Of a stretch of DNA of 24,808 nucleotides, positions 7,023-16,297 are shown piece after piece. Source of the DNA: Candidatus Zhuqueibacterota bacterium 4484_219. Its GTDB lineage: Bacteria; Zhuqueibacterota; JdFR-76; 4484-219. Under the pieces are notes generated by a model that did not search any database, had not been told where the DNA came from, and saw only the letters and a program-made list of their open reading frames with translations. Where the stretch lies: NCBI GenBank assembly GCA_002085035.1, contig MZGM01000024.1:1-24808 (forward strand), written 5' to 3'. A program made the translations under genes and the position numbers. How positions within the stretch are numbered: the stretch's first letter is position 1; each line of letters begins with the position of its first letter.

Positions 7023-8264
7023 ATGATGGACAGTTCCAAGAAGCGCGTGAAAATTTTGTACATTTCTCAATATTTCCCGCCCGAGATAGGTGCAACTCAA
7101 GCGCGGGCTTTTGAGATAGCCCGTTATTTAGTCAAGCAAGGACACAAGGTCACTGTTATTACAGAGTTCCCAAACCATCCAAGTGGTATTTTGCCTAAGA
7201 AATACCGATTTAAATTCTTTCAAAAGGAGCTGATGGAAGGAATAATAGTCTGGAGAAGTTGGGTATTTGCAACCCCTAACAAAACATTCATAACCCGTTT
7301 AGCCTTTTACCTAAGTTTTATGCTTTCATCTATTTTGGTAGGACTTTTTACTGGTAGTCGATTCGACATTGTTTATGCAACATCCCCACCGTTTTTCGTC
7401 GGCGTTAGTGGCTACATTTTAAGTCGCTTGAAAAATGCTCGGTTTGTTTTTGAGGTTCGGGATATCTGGCCAGAGTCAGCAATTGTTTTAGGTGAATTAA
7501 GTAATCCCCGATTAATAAGATGGGCGGAAAAACTGGAGCGATTTTACTATTCCAAGGCAGAGAAAATAATCGTTGTAACTCGCGGTATTTTAAACACACT
7601 GCTCAGGCGAGGAGAGCCGCCTGAGAAACTGTTACTAATTGAAAATGGCAGTAATCTGAAAATATATGCCAACCGAGGACAAGCAAAAAAGATAGAATTA
7701 AATCTCCAGAACAAATTTGTGGTGGGATATTTTGGAATATTTGGCTTAGCACAGGGGATGGAACAACTTTGCGACTTAGTGAATAACATGAAAAACCTAC
7801 CTGATGTGCATTTTTTATTTGTTGGAGACGGTCCTAAGAAAAAAATGGTACTGGATATTAAACACAGAAAACAGTTGACTAATTTGACTATTTTAGATGA
7901 AATTCCAAGAGAGGAAATAGCAGAATACATTTCTGCCTGTGACGTTACTCTAGTACCACTAAAAAAAAGGAAGTTATTTACCAGCGCTCTACCTTCCAAA
8001 ATGTTCGACAACATGGCTTGCGAACGCCCTGTTATATTGAGTGTGGATGGTGAAGCTCGAAAATTGTTAGAAAAAGCAGGAGCTGGTATTTTTGTTGAAC
8101 CTGAAAATACTACGCAAATGATGCAAGCAATTCTAACCCTGAAGTCTAATCCCCATCTATGTCGGGAAATGGGAAAAAATGGGCGTGCATTCGTAGAAAA
8201 GAATTATTCACGGGAAAAATTGGCCTCAAAATTAGAAAAAGAATTAATATGTGGTATTACTTAA
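7023..8264 (+). CDS. Glycosyltransferase family 4, WbuB-like
   Basis: A 413-residue GT-B glycosyltransferase. The N-terminus KILYISQYFPPEIGATQARA, followed by GHKVTVITEFPNHPSG, is characteristic of the WbuB/WcaI-like group that adds sugars to lipid-linked O-antigen or capsule intermediates. The donor domain carries VVGYFGIFGLAQGM, FLFVGDGPKKK and SALPSKMFDNMACERPVI. There are two adjacent ATG codons at 7023 and 7026, so the exact start is open by one residue. The 3' end overlaps the WecA-like gene by 16 bases, so the two are likely co-translated. That suggests it acts early on the lipid-linked GlcNAc made by that enzyme. The sugar donor is not determined. Confidence 0.85.
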   Translation: MMDSSKKRVKILYISQYFPPEIGATQARAFEIARYLVKQGHKVTVITEFPNHPSGILPKKYRFKFFQKELMEGIIVWRSWVFATPNKTFITRLAFYLSFMLSSILVGLFTGSRFDIVYATSPPFFVGVSGYILSRLKNARFVFEVRDIWPESAIVLGELSNPRLIRWAEKLERFYYSKAEKIIVVTRGILNTLLRRGEPPEKLLLIENGSNLKIYANRGQAKKIELNLQNKFVVGYFGIFGLAQGMEQLCDLVNNMKNLPDVHFLFVGDGPKKKMVLDIKHRKQLTNLTILDEIPREEIAEYISACDVTLVPLKKRKLFTSALPSKMFDNMACERPVILSVDGEARKLLEKAGAGIFVEPENTTQMMQAILTLKSNPHLCREMGKNGRAFVEKNYSREKLASKLEKELICGIT

Positions 8265-9394
8265 TTGGCTCTGCTTTTATTTTATCTCTCAGTCTGTCGG
8301 CGGTATCTGTCTGGGCAGTCATGAAATTGGCAAAACGGTGGAACATTATTGACAAACCCAGTGACCGGAAAATCCACCGACAATCAAAACCGCTATTAGG
8401 CGGAGTGGCTATTTATTTTACCTTCATGGTTGTCATCCTTGCTTATCTTATTGGCTTGCATTTGTTCCAACACCAGGAATGGTTTATCCGCTATTGGGGT
8501 ACATTTATGCATTTGTTACCACAGGTACAAACAGCGTTGCCTAAATTATTCACTATTTTAGTGGGTGCTACTATTGTGTTTGTACTGGGAATTATTGACG
8601 ACATCCGGGGCGAGAATTTTCCCTACCAGTGGAAATTCCTGGGTCAATTTATTGCAGCATTTACTTTGATTCTGGGAGGGGTACAAACCAACTTCATGCC
8701 CGGGAACCTATTAGACTACGTAATTACAGTATGTTGGGTGGTCGGAATCACTAATGCCTTCAATCTTATTGACAATATGGATGGGCTGGCAACAGGCGTT
8801 GCAGCCATTGCAACTTCGCTGTTAGTAATTCTTACCTACCAACAAGCTCAATTTTTCAATACTTTCATCTTTACAGTTTTCTTGGGTAGCCTATTGGGCT
8901 TTTTGCCTTACAACCTTTATCCCTCCAAAATTTTCATGGGAGATGCTGGTAGTATGTTCATCGGATTTGTTCTGGGGGTTCTAACTGTTACCACTTCGTA
9001 CGTCACCAGTGGCAGCCCTACCTTTGTACCGGTAGTCATGCCGCTGATTATTCTGGGGGTGCCGATTTTCGATACACTGAGCGTGATTATCATCCGTCTG
9101 CGGGAAAAGCGCCCTATTTTTGTTGGTGATCAGAATCACTTTTCGCACCGACTGGTTAAACTTGGAATGCGACAAAGCGAGGCAGTGGTGTTCATTTACA
9201 TCGTCTCTCTGTGCGTTGGATTAGGTGCCTTAATGCTACCCACCGCAGAAATTTGGGAATGCATCCTAATTCTGGCACAGGCTGTGTTGGTTTTCGGACT
9301 GATCACATTTCTGATGCACATCTCTAAATCCCGCCGCTTACAGCAGCATATGTTCAAGAAACCAGAAAAAGTGGACGAAAATAGTAGTAGTTAA
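8249..9394 (+). CDS. Undecaprenyl-phosphate GlcNAc-1-phosphate transferase, WecA/TagO-like
   Basis: A 381-residue polytopic inner-membrane enzyme of the MraY/WecA family, which transfers a HexNAc-1-phosphate from UDP-sugar to undecaprenyl phosphate and so starts surface-glycan synthesis. Motifs in order: DKPSDRKIHRQSKPLLGG (35-52), LGIIDDIRG with Asp117-Asp118 for Mg, NAFNLIDNMDGLA (169-181), FMGDAGS with Asp232, and the UDP-sugar loop QNHFSHRLVKLG (295-306), whose His residues favour the WecA side over MraY. An upstream in-frame start at 8159 would lie wholly inside the glycosyltransferase gene. ATG 8249 gives the expected MWYYLIG membrane start. Substrate preference for GlcNAc over GalNAc is inferred. 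Confidence 0.88.
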   Translation: MWYYLIGSAFILSLSLSAVSVWAVMKLAKRWNIIDKPSDRKIHRQSKPLLGGVAIYFTFMVVILAYLIGLHLFQHQEWFIRYWGTFMHLLPQVQTALPKLFTILVGATIVFVLGIIDDIRGENFPYQWKFLGQFIAAFTLILGGVQTNFMPGNLLDYVITVCWVVGITNAFNLIDNMDGLATGVAAIATSLLVILTYQQAQFFNTFIFTVFLGSLLGFLPYNLYPSKIFMGDAGSMFIGFVLGVLTVTTSYVTSGSPTFVPVVMPLIILGVPIFDTLSVIIIRLREKRPIFVGDQNHFSHRLVKLGMRQSEAVVFIYIVSLCVGLGALMLPTAEIWECILILAQAVLVFGLITFLMHISKSRRLQQHMFKKPEKVDENSSS

Positions 9395-9437
9395 TTTACA
9401 AATATGAACGACTGAACTAATAAGGAGAAATGGCAAA

Positions 9438-10276
9438 ATGAAAGCACTTATTACCGGTGGAGCTGGTTTCATTGGATCACATTTGGCCGAAACTTTACTA
9501 AATCAAGGTCACGAGGTCAACGTGATTGACAATCTTTCTACAGGCAGCTTGGACAATGTAGCCCATCTGTTAGAACACCCCCGGTTCAAAATAGCTATTG
9601 ACACCATCCAAAACGAAACTGTGATGGACCGCTTGGTAAGCGAGTGTGAGGTGATTTACCACTTAGCTATGGCAAGAGTGAAAAAGTCCCATTCTCTGAA
9701 GATGATGACCGCGTTTTAGGCCCTACCACCCGTAGCCGTTGGTGCTATTCTTCCTCAAAGGCCATTGATGAGTATTTAGCGCTGGCTTATTATAAGGAGA
9801 AAAACCTGCAAGCAATTGTGGTGCGTTTGTTCAACACAGTGGGACCACGGCAAACCGGACAGTATGGAATGGTTATTCCTCGTATGATAACGCGAGCGTT
9901 AAAAAATGAGCCAATTATGGTTTATGGAGATGGAAATCAGGTTCGCTGTTTCACTTATGTAACAGATACGGTAGACGCCATTATCAAACTTTGTGAACAT
10001 CCCAAAGCGGTGGGACAGATATTCAATGTAGGTAACAATAATCCGATTACCATTAAAGAATTAGCTTCCAAAATCAAGGAAATGACTGGCAGTGACTCAG
10101 AAATCGTCTTTGTTCCCTATGAGCAAGTTTATGAAAAGGGATTTGAGGATATGAAGGTCCGCATCCCCGATATTAGTAAGATTTGCAACCTGACTGGCTG
10201 GCAGCCGCAGATACCACTGGAAACTACATTACAGCGAGTTGCGGAATATTATCGAAAAAAACTGGGACTGGATTGA
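9438..10276 (+). pseudogene. NAD-dependent sugar-nucleotide epimerase/dehydratase, broken by an internal deletion
   Basis: An extended short-chain dehydrogenase acting on nucleotide sugars, related to GalE and UDP-glucuronate decarboxylase types. The first part has the Rossmann motif TGGAGFIGSH (6-15), DNLSTGS and VIYHLA, then changes frame near 9675. The other frame continues YGKSEKVPFSEDD, then RWCYSSSKAIDEY with the YxxxK pair, VVRLFNTVGPRQTGQYG and the C-terminal domain to 10276. Between YHLA and YGKSEK about 45 residues normal for the family are absent, including the strand with the catalytic Ser/Thr before YG. The length, 839 bases, is not a multiple of three. The start has AAGGAGA upstream. 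The two open frames (9438-9719 and 9818-10276) have no other lesions, so the break is recent or an assembly join. Confidence 0.85.
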
Positions 10277-10337
10277 GAACAGAATAATCTCTTCACTCAT
10301 AAAGCTTACCAATGAAAAACAGGGGAGAATTAAATTT

Positions 10338-11564
10338 TTATTCGTAGCGCAAGGCCTCGATGGGATTAAGACGGGCAGCTTTAGCAGCGGGATAAATGCC
10401 AAAAAAGATGCCCACTAACGAACAAACTACTATAGCCACAAAAATTGTCCAGATAGGTACGGCGGCTGGTAAAGGAGAAAAGATTGCTACTATCTCGGCA
10501 ATCCCAATTCCAAGTACGATGCCAATGATTCCTCCAATTTCGCAAAAGACAATGGCTTCAATCAAAAATTGCCAGAGGACATCTCTCCTTTTGGCACCGA
10601 TAGCCTTTCTAATCCCAATTTCCCGAGTCCTTTCAGTAACCGACACTAACATGATGTTCATTATCCCAACACTGGCTACCAAAAGAGAAATAGAAGCAAT
10701 GGCAATGGCAGCTAAACGCACGACTCTGGTGAGATTGTCAAAAGCCTCAATAAGCGTATTGCTGGACCAGATCTCGAAATCATTGGGTTTCTCGGGCGGA
10801 ACTTTCCGTACCGCCCGCAGAATCCCAATAACCTGATTGATGGCCGTATCATACAAGGCAGCACTTTTTGCCTGAACAGTTATGTTGATAGACCTCCTTT
10901 TGCCCCAGAGCTTTTGAAAGGTAGAAATTGGAATCACAGCTCGATTGTCTCGACTTTGACCAAAGGCACTTCCCTGCTCTTCCAAAACTCCTATTACCTC
11001 AAAGCGAGTACCATCGAGCTTAATCTCCTTGCCAATTGGGTATTCGTGAGGAAATAACTTCTCCACAATATCCATTCCCAAAATAATAACCTGCCGGTTA
11101 TGATCTACATCAAACCAGGTAAGAAATCGACCATCACTCACAAAGTAACCGTTGTTCTCAGCAAACTCCGGAGTCCCCCCTGCTACATAAACATTAGGAA
11201 GGGTTTTATTTTCTTTGTAGCGCAAAACTTTTCCAAAAGTCCAAACCTCAGCACCCACCAATTTGGCGGCTGTACAGTACTTCCGCACTGCCTCGGCTTC
11301 TTCAACAGTTAAATTCTTCCGATTACGATACTTCCACCTGGAACCACCGCTTGTCTGGATTGCAGGATACTTCTGTACCTGGAAAACATTCGAGCCTAAA
11401 ACCGTCAACTGCTCCTCAACGCTGTTCCTGAGTCCTGTAATCAGCGACTGCATGGCAATGATGGTCATTACCCCAATAATAACCCCCAGGAGGGTAAGAA
11501 TCGATCGTAACTTATTGGCTTTAATAGCTCCCAGAGCTATGTTCACGCTCTCTGTGATATTCAT
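10338..11564 (-). CDS. MacB/FtsX-type ABC transporter permease (intact copy)
   Basis: A 408-residue inner-membrane permease with the standard order: cytoplasmic start and first membrane segment (NKLRSILTLLGVIIGVMTII), a large periplasmic MacB_PCD domain (about 50-240), then three membrane segments separated by SVTERTREIGIRKAIGAKRR, the coupling-helix signature of the family, and a final IYPAAKAARLNPIEALRYE. With the upstream ATPase, adaptor and TolC it would form a MacAB-TolC-like exporter or mechanotransmission machine moving substrates from the periplasm across the outer membrane. It is the last gene of the minus-strand operon, and its sister permease just upstream is broken. The substrate cannot be read from the sequence. 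Confidence 0.9.
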   Translation of the reverse strand: MNITESVNIALGAIKANKLRSILTLLGVIIGVMTIIAMQSLITGLRNSVEEQLTVLGSNVFQVQKYPAIQTSGGSRWKYRNRKNLTVEEAEAVRKYCTAAKLVGAEVWTFGKVLRYKENKTLPNVYVAGGTPEFAENNGYFVSDGRFLTWFDVDHNRQVIILGMDIVEKLFPHEYPIGKEIKLDGTRFEVIGVLEEQGSAFGQSRDNRAVIPISTFQKLWGKRRSINITVQAKSAALYDTAINQVIGILRAVRKVPPEKPNDFEIWSSNTLIEAFDNLTRVVRLAAIAIASISLLVASVGIMNIMLVSVTERTREIGIRKAIGAKRRDVLWQFLIEAIVFCEIGGIIGIVLGIGIAEIVAIFSPLPAAVPIWTIFVAIVVCSLVGIFFGIYPAAKAARLNPIEALRYE

Positions 11565-11636
11565 AGAAAAATCTCAGCTTTTACAAATTGCGAATTTAAA
11601 AATACTCACTTTTTGAAGGAAACCAATGGATTAAGC

Positions 11637-12622
11637 TTACTCATATCTCAAAGCCTCAATGGGGTTCAATTTGGCTGCTTTTGAGGCTGGATAAATGCCA
11701 AAGAAAGTACCGATAAACACCACAAATCCCAAACCCAAACCTACTATCAACGGCGTAATCGCTGAAGGGCCCAGAGACCACCGGTCAAACTCTTATAGGC
11801 GTTCAAAAGCATGCTTTGCTGATTAATAGCAAAATCATTCTCTTTATTAGGTGGTACCTTCCTAACTTTCCTCAGAATACCTGTCAACTCGTCTACTGCA
11901 TCATCCATTAGTTTCGGACTAATCACTTTTACCTGAATTTGAATAGACCGGCGGGACCCGAATATCTTTTGAAAAACCCCGATAGGAATCAACACAAAAG
12001 TGTCCAGATTGAATCCCAATAGACTTCCTCTCTTTTCTAACACGCCTACTACCCTGAACTTGTGGCCAGAGATATTTACTCTTCGCCCTATTGGATCAAG
12101 ATCCCCAAACAGCTTTTGTGCTACTTCATAGCCGATTACACAAACAGTCCTTCGATGCTTTACGTCTATCTCCGATAAAAATCTTCCATATTCTGGAAGT
12201 GCGTTGGAAGTAATAGGGTAATTTTCATTGGTTCCCTCAATAACAACTCGTTCTAATTTCTTGTCGCGATACTTTACCATTTTGCGAGTTGCCAATGAAG
12301 GAGCTACTGCCTTAACCAGGGTAGCAGATTTTTGTACCGCTTCAACTTCTTTCATGGTAATATTTTTGCGATTGCGATATCTGAAAAAATCATCACCTTT
12401 TATTAGCCAGGGGATTTTACTAATATAGAGGGTATCAGTGCCTAAAGTAGATATTTGTTCTGAGAAGGAGCTATTTAATCCCTGAATCAGAGAAACAATA
12501 GTAATGACAGTTGTTACTCCAATTACGATACCTAAGGTTGTTAAGACGGAGCGCAACTTATAGACTCTGAGCGCCTCGAAAGCAATCTTTATTCCTTCTC
12601 CAAGGTAGATTAGAAACCGCAT
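11637..12622 (-). pseudogene. MacB/FtsX-type ABC permease, broken by internal deletion and frame change
   Basis: A second permease of the operon. From ATG 12622 (AAGGGAG ribosome site) it reads the first membrane segment, the periplasmic domain, and LLNAYKSLTGG, then runs into a TGA at 11747-11749. Another frame resumes near 11775 with SAITPLIVGLGLGFVVF and ends IYPASKAAKLNPIEALRYE at TAA 11637-11639. Aligned by eye to the intact neighbour, about 80 to 90 residues are missing: the second and third membrane segments and the ERTREIGIRKAIGA coupling signature. If the sequence is right the product cannot be a working permease. The C-terminal remnant has no further lesion, so the event is recent, or the assembly is wrong here. 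Confidence 0.88.
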
Positions 12623-12676
12623 GATTGCTCCCTTGCTAAATTACCCTCACCAGAGGTAATGGATAAACAAACTAAT

Positions 12677-13360
12677 TTAACTGACCAACGTTTTATCACT
12701 CTCAATCATCCCATCTCTTAATCGAACGATGCGGTTGGAGTGTTCGGCAATATACTCCTCATGGGTAACTAAAACGACGGTATTCCCTGCCTTGTGAATG
12801 TTTTCAAAGATTTCCATAATTTCTTCCCCTGTTTTTGTATCCAGGTTTCCAGTAGGTTCGTCGGCAAGAATTACCGCCGGTTGGTTAACTAACGCTCTGG
12901 CAATAGCCACCCGCTGTCGCTCACCACCGGAAAGTTCGTTAGGACGATGATGGATTCGGTCAGCCAATCCTACTTTTTCAAGAGCTTCTATGGCCAGTTC
13001 CCGACGCCTGGCGGCTGGTGTCCCATTGTAAATTAAAGGAAGTTCTACATTATGCAAAGCAGATGCTCGAGGTAAAAGATTGAAGGTCTGAAACACAAAC
13101 CCAATTTCCCGGTTACGAATATCAGCCAGCTGGTCATCATCCATTTCACTAACTCTTTGACCAGCAAAGTGATAGCTACCTGAAGTTGGTGTATCCAGGC
13201 AACCCATAATATTCATCAAAGTAGATTTTCCAGAACCCGATGGACCCATTATAGCCACATATTCATTCTGCTTAACTTGCAAGCTTATTCCACGTAAAGC
13301 ATGTACTTGCTCTGCCCCTACCTGATAAATCTTCACAATATCTTTGAGATCAATTAACAT
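12677..13360 (-). CDS. ABC transporter ATP-binding protein, MacB/LolD-like
   Basis: A 227-residue cytoplasmic ATPase subunit. Walker A GPSGSGKST at 39-47, Q-loop at Gln91 (GFVFQTFNLLPR), signature LSGGERQRVAIARAL starting at 143, Walker B VILADEPTGNLD from 163, and the switch His200 (VTHEE). All catalytic elements are present. Length and the TPTSGSY and NLLPRAS segments fit the MacB/LolD/FtsE group that partners FtsX-type permeases, here encoded as a separate polypeptide. It lies between the adaptor gene and the two permease genes on the same strand. A GAGGA-like ribosome site precedes the ATG. Confidence 0.93.
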   Translation of the reverse strand: MLIDLKDIVKIYQVGAEQVHALRGISLQVKQNEYVAIMGPSGSGKSTLMNIMGCLDTPTSGSYHFAGQRVSEMDDDQLADIRNREIGFVFQTFNLLPRASALHNVELPLIYNGTPAARRRELAIEALEKVGLADRIHHRPNELSGGERQRVAIARALVNQPAVILADEPTGNLDTKTGEEIMEIFENIHKAGNTVVLVTHEEYIAEHSNRIVRLRDGMIESDKTLVS

Positions 13361-13447
13361 TCTTGGTCCTCAATCGATTGAATCTTCAATTAAGTATTTC
13401 ATCCGTACTGGTCATTTCTGTTTTGATCAGATTACAAAAAAATCGCC

Positions 13448-14728
13448 TCATTTTTCTGTCTCTTTTCTAAACTTTGCTGCCTTACTCACCTTTATTTTGC
13501 TTCCATCCTTTAGAAGTTTCGACAAAGCTTTGTAACTTCCCGTAATCACCTGTTGGCCTTCCTTCAGCCCACTTATGATCTCTATGTCAGTATCGTTGCT
13601 AATACCTGTCTCAACGGGAACCATTCTGGCAAAACCATTTTCTGCCACAAACACTACCTGAATTAACTTTCTTTCTGGTTTGGGTTTATCAGTTTCTTCA
13701 TCAGGTTGATTCCCTGCATTTTTTCCTTCTTGGTTTGAGGCTTTTCCCTTGTTTGTTTTTTGATATTTTTTAACCGAGGGTTTTTCCGTCTCAGCTTTAG
13801 GCATTCTCATGGTAACGCACTGAATAGGAATGTGAAGCACATTTCGATGGGTTTCTGTCTCAATGTCCACCGTGGCTGACATTCCGGGCCTAAGTTGTTG
13901 TGCTCCACCTTCGATGGCTACCTTCACCTCAAAGTTGGTTACCTCTTCAGCAGTACCCATACCTCTGGTGGTAGCTGTATGAGCAATTTCAGAAACTCTA
14001 CCTTCAAAAATAGTGTCCGGAATGGCATCTACCTCGATTTTGGCTTTGTCACCCAGAGAAACCAGTACAACATCATTCTCGTCAATTTCAGTAACCACTT
14101 CCATTTTAGACAAGTCTGCCACAATCATGATTACATCTTCTTGAAACATTGACCCCAGAGCAATTTCGCCTTCCTCTTTATTTAACTTGGTGACCGTACC
14201 ATCAATTGGAGAAATAAGTGTGGTCTTGGATAAATCATCCGCAGCCTGTTTTAGAGAGGCCTCTGCTTGTTCTACGTTGCTCTCCGCCAGCAGAAGCGAT
14301 GCCTCGGCACTCTCCAGGTCAGCCAACGAACAGAGATTCTTCTCATAGAGTTCCTGAAATCGTCTGTATTCACTGCGAGCTTTTTTCAAGCTAGCTTTGG
14401 CCGATTTCAAATTCGATTTGGCCTGATCCACAGCTGCTTCATATCGAGTCCGATCTAATTCTACTAAAATCTGTCCCTTTTTCACCTGTTCCCCTTCTTT
14501 CACGTGCAGCTTAACAATCTTTCCACTAACGTTGGCTGAGATTTTGACCTGTACCTCAGGCTGGACTCTCCCCGAACCGGAGACCACTTGGGTAATATCG
14601 CCTCGTTTTACTTTTCCTACTTGCACCTTTATCGTGCCACCTGTACTACGTTTGATGTTTACCACCACAAGGATAATCAAAATTAAAATTATCCCTAGTA
14701 CAATGATAATTTTCCCTTTTTTTGACAT
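13448..14728 (-). CDS. Periplasmic adaptor (HlyD/MacA-like membrane fusion protein)
   Basis: A 426-residue protein with one N-terminal membrane anchor (about 7-24) and a periplasmic body linking the inner-membrane permease to TolC. In order: a first lipoyl half (ISANVSGKIVKLHVKEGEQV), an Ala/Glu/Lys-rich coiled-coil hairpin (about 95-170), a second lipoyl half (LISPIDGTVTKLNKEEGE), a beta-barrel domain (VVTEIDENDVVLVSLGDKA) and a membrane-proximal domain (GLKEGQQVITG). An extra Lys/Glu/Gln-rich low-complexity insert (about 318-358) interrupts the membrane-proximal region. A start five codons upstream (14743) is possible, but ATG 14728 has GGAG 7 bases before it. The tolC-like gene ends at 14733, only 4 bases upstream. 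Confidence 0.88.
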   Translation of the reverse strand: MSKKGKIIIVLGIILILIILVVVNIKRSTGGTIKVQVGKVKRGDITQVVSGSGRVQPEVQVKISANVSGKIVKLHVKEGEQVKKGQILVELDRTRYEAAVDQAKSNLKSAKASLKKARSEYRRFQELYEKNLCSLADLESAEASLLLAESNVEQAEASLKQAADDLSKTTLISPIDGTVTKLNKEEGEIALGSMFQEDVIMIVADLSKMEVVTEIDENDVVLVSLGDKAKIEVDAIPDTIFEGRVSEIAHTATTRGMGTAEEVTNFEVKVAIEGGAQQLRPGMSATVDIETETHRNVLHIPIQCVTMRMPKAETEKPSVKKYQKTNKGKASNQEGKNAGNQPDEETDKPKPERKLIQVVFVAENGFARMVPVETGISNDTDIEIISGLKEGQQVITGSYKALSKLLKDGSKIKVSKAAKFRKETEK

Positions 14729-14732
14729 CGCC

Positions 14733-16142
14733 CTACTCCACATTCAATTGTTGAAAAACTTTTTGTAATTTTGATTCAATTGTACCCATAGCACTGTACA
14801 ATTGCACTAAGGCGATAAGGCCGTCGTATTTTGTTCCCACCAGAATTGTACGGGCACGGGTCAATGCAACCTGTGCATCAATAACTTCCAGTAGTGTTCC
14901 AGAACCTATCTTATAACTTTCTTGAGCCAAACGCAAGTCCTCTTCGGCCGATTTCAAATTCTGCTCATTAATCCTGGCAATTTGCTGATAGGCCTTCAGG
15001 TTGAGATATGCCTGTTCCACCTGCATCTGAACTGCCCGCTGTTTCTCCAGCAAGTTTTCCTTCGCAATAGCATAGTTGACGCTCGCCTGCTCCACAGCAG
15101 CCCTGGTTTGAAAACCGTTGAAAATATTAAAGCTCAACGACAAACTCCCAGAGACTTGATAATTGCGATCCAATCCTTTGTAGAAACGTTCTAACAAGGT
15201 ATTAAATCGTCCATAGCTCAAATTAAGTCGTAACTTAGGCCAGTAATTGCCTTTGGCCACTTTTACCCCAAAATCGGAACCACGAAGATTCTCCTGATAA
15301 CTCATCACCTCTGGATTGTTCTGCACCGCAATCCGAATGGCATCCTCTAAGGTCAAAGTAAATGGCTCCAGTTCAATTTCCTCATCTGCAATTTCTAACG
15401 GACTGCCGGGGGATCTTCCCAGAACCACATTCAGGTTCGACCTGGCAATGTCCACGCGATTTCTCTGCTGAATAAGGTTGATCTGTTCAGTACCCAAACT
15501 CACCTGAGCCTTGTACACATCAACCTGTGCTGCTACTCCAACTTCGTACATACTTTGGGTCTTTTTTAACTGCTCCTTTGCCAGTTCTGCAGCTTTCTGA
15601 TAAACCTTCTCCAACTTGATAGCTTTAAGCAATTCAAAATATTTTTGAGTCACTTCAGTGATCACGGCTTGTTTAATAGCGTGGTAATCATACTCTGCTG
15701 CTCGATATTCTGCATTTGCCTGTTTAATGCGATTCCACCATTGCCCACCATCAAAAATGTTCTGGCTCAAAGAAATACTGCCGCTATAAGTATTACGATA
15801 ATAGCTTTCCAGAACTACTTCCTTTTGCATGATAATCATCTTCCCGGTTACAGGATCAATACCAACCGGAATTTCTTGGAGAAAGGGACCTTGTTCTGAC
15901 TGATATGTTCGAGTACCACTGAAACTACTGTTTACTACTGGCAGAATAAAAGACCATGCCGAGGTTACCCCGGCACCAGCAATACGAACCCGCCGTTCCG
16001 CATTCCGAAGTTGTGAATTTTGCCTTAGAGCAATCTGGATGCACTGTTGAATTCCCAGCACCTTTTGTTCTGCTTGCAACTCGGATCCAGAGCTACCCAA
16101 TAAAAAGCAACCTATTGCCAAAAATAGTGTCACCTTGTGCAT
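14733..16142 (-). CDS. TolC-like outer-membrane efflux protein
   Basis: A 469-residue protein with a cleavable signal peptide (MHKVTLFLAIGCFLLGSSGS, cleavage probably after about residue 24) and two OEP repeats typical of TolC: an N-terminal half with IQQCIQIALRQNSQLRNAER and a C-terminal half with LEDAIRIAVQNNPEVMSYQE, each followed by long amphipathic helices. It forms the trimeric outer-membrane channel of the exporter encoded by the following genes. AGGAGAG lies 7 bases before the ATG, and a good promoter sits at 16188-16216. It is the first gene of the minus-strand operon. Confidence 0.9.
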   Translation of the reverse strand: MHKVTLFLAIGCFLLGSSGSELQAEQKVLGIQQCIQIALRQNSQLRNAERRVRIAGAGVTSAWSFILPVVNSSFSGTRTYQSEQGPFLQEIPVGIDPVTGKMIIMQKEVVLESYYRNTYSGSISLSQNIFDGGQWWNRIKQANAEYRAAEYDYHAIKQAVITEVTQKYFELLKAIKLEKVYQKAAELAKEQLKKTQSMYEVGVAAQVDVYKAQVSLGTEQINLIQQRNRVDIARSNLNVVLGRSPGSPLEIADEEIELEPFTLTLEDAIRIAVQNNPEVMSYQENLRGSDFGVKVAKGNYWPKLRLNLSYGRFNTLLERFYKGLDRNYQVSGSLSLSFNIFNGFQTRAAVEQASVNYAIAKENLLEKQRAVQMQVEQAYLNLKAYQQIARINEQNLKSAEEDLRLAQESYKIGSGTLLEVIDAQVALTRARTILVGTKYDGLIALVQLYSAMGTIESKLQKVFQQLNVE

Positions 16143-16187
16143 GTATTCACTCTCCTGCTTTGTAATAATTTACACCTACTAATTATC

Positions 16188-16216
16188 ATTACAAATAGCC
16201 GTACGAAAAGGTTCAA
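16188..16216 (-). promoter_or_regulatory. Promoter of the tolC-adaptor-ABC operon
   Basis: On the minus strand TTGAAC (16216-16211) and TGTAAT (16193-16188) are separated by 17 bases, matching 4 of 6 and 5 of 6 of the sigma70 consensus. Transcription would start near 16181, giving a leader of about 40 bases before the tolC-like ATG at 16142. Confidence 0.5.
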
Positions 16217-16297
16217 ATTAGAGCGGGGCTACACACAAAATTTAAAAACATAGTACATTTCCACGAGATCTGGTGCTGAATTTTCTTGATTTTCCAA

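Noticed and set aside
7547..8014. Minus-strand frame of 155 codons inside the second glycosyltransferase gene
   Set aside because: It lies entirely antisense to a well-supported gene and has no family motifs; it is a shadow frame.
9660..9700. Programmed frameshift in the epimerase gene
   Set aside because: There is no slippery sequence, and about 45 family residues are absent at the join, which a frameshift cannot restore. The same reasoning applies to the permease and the Yip1 gene.
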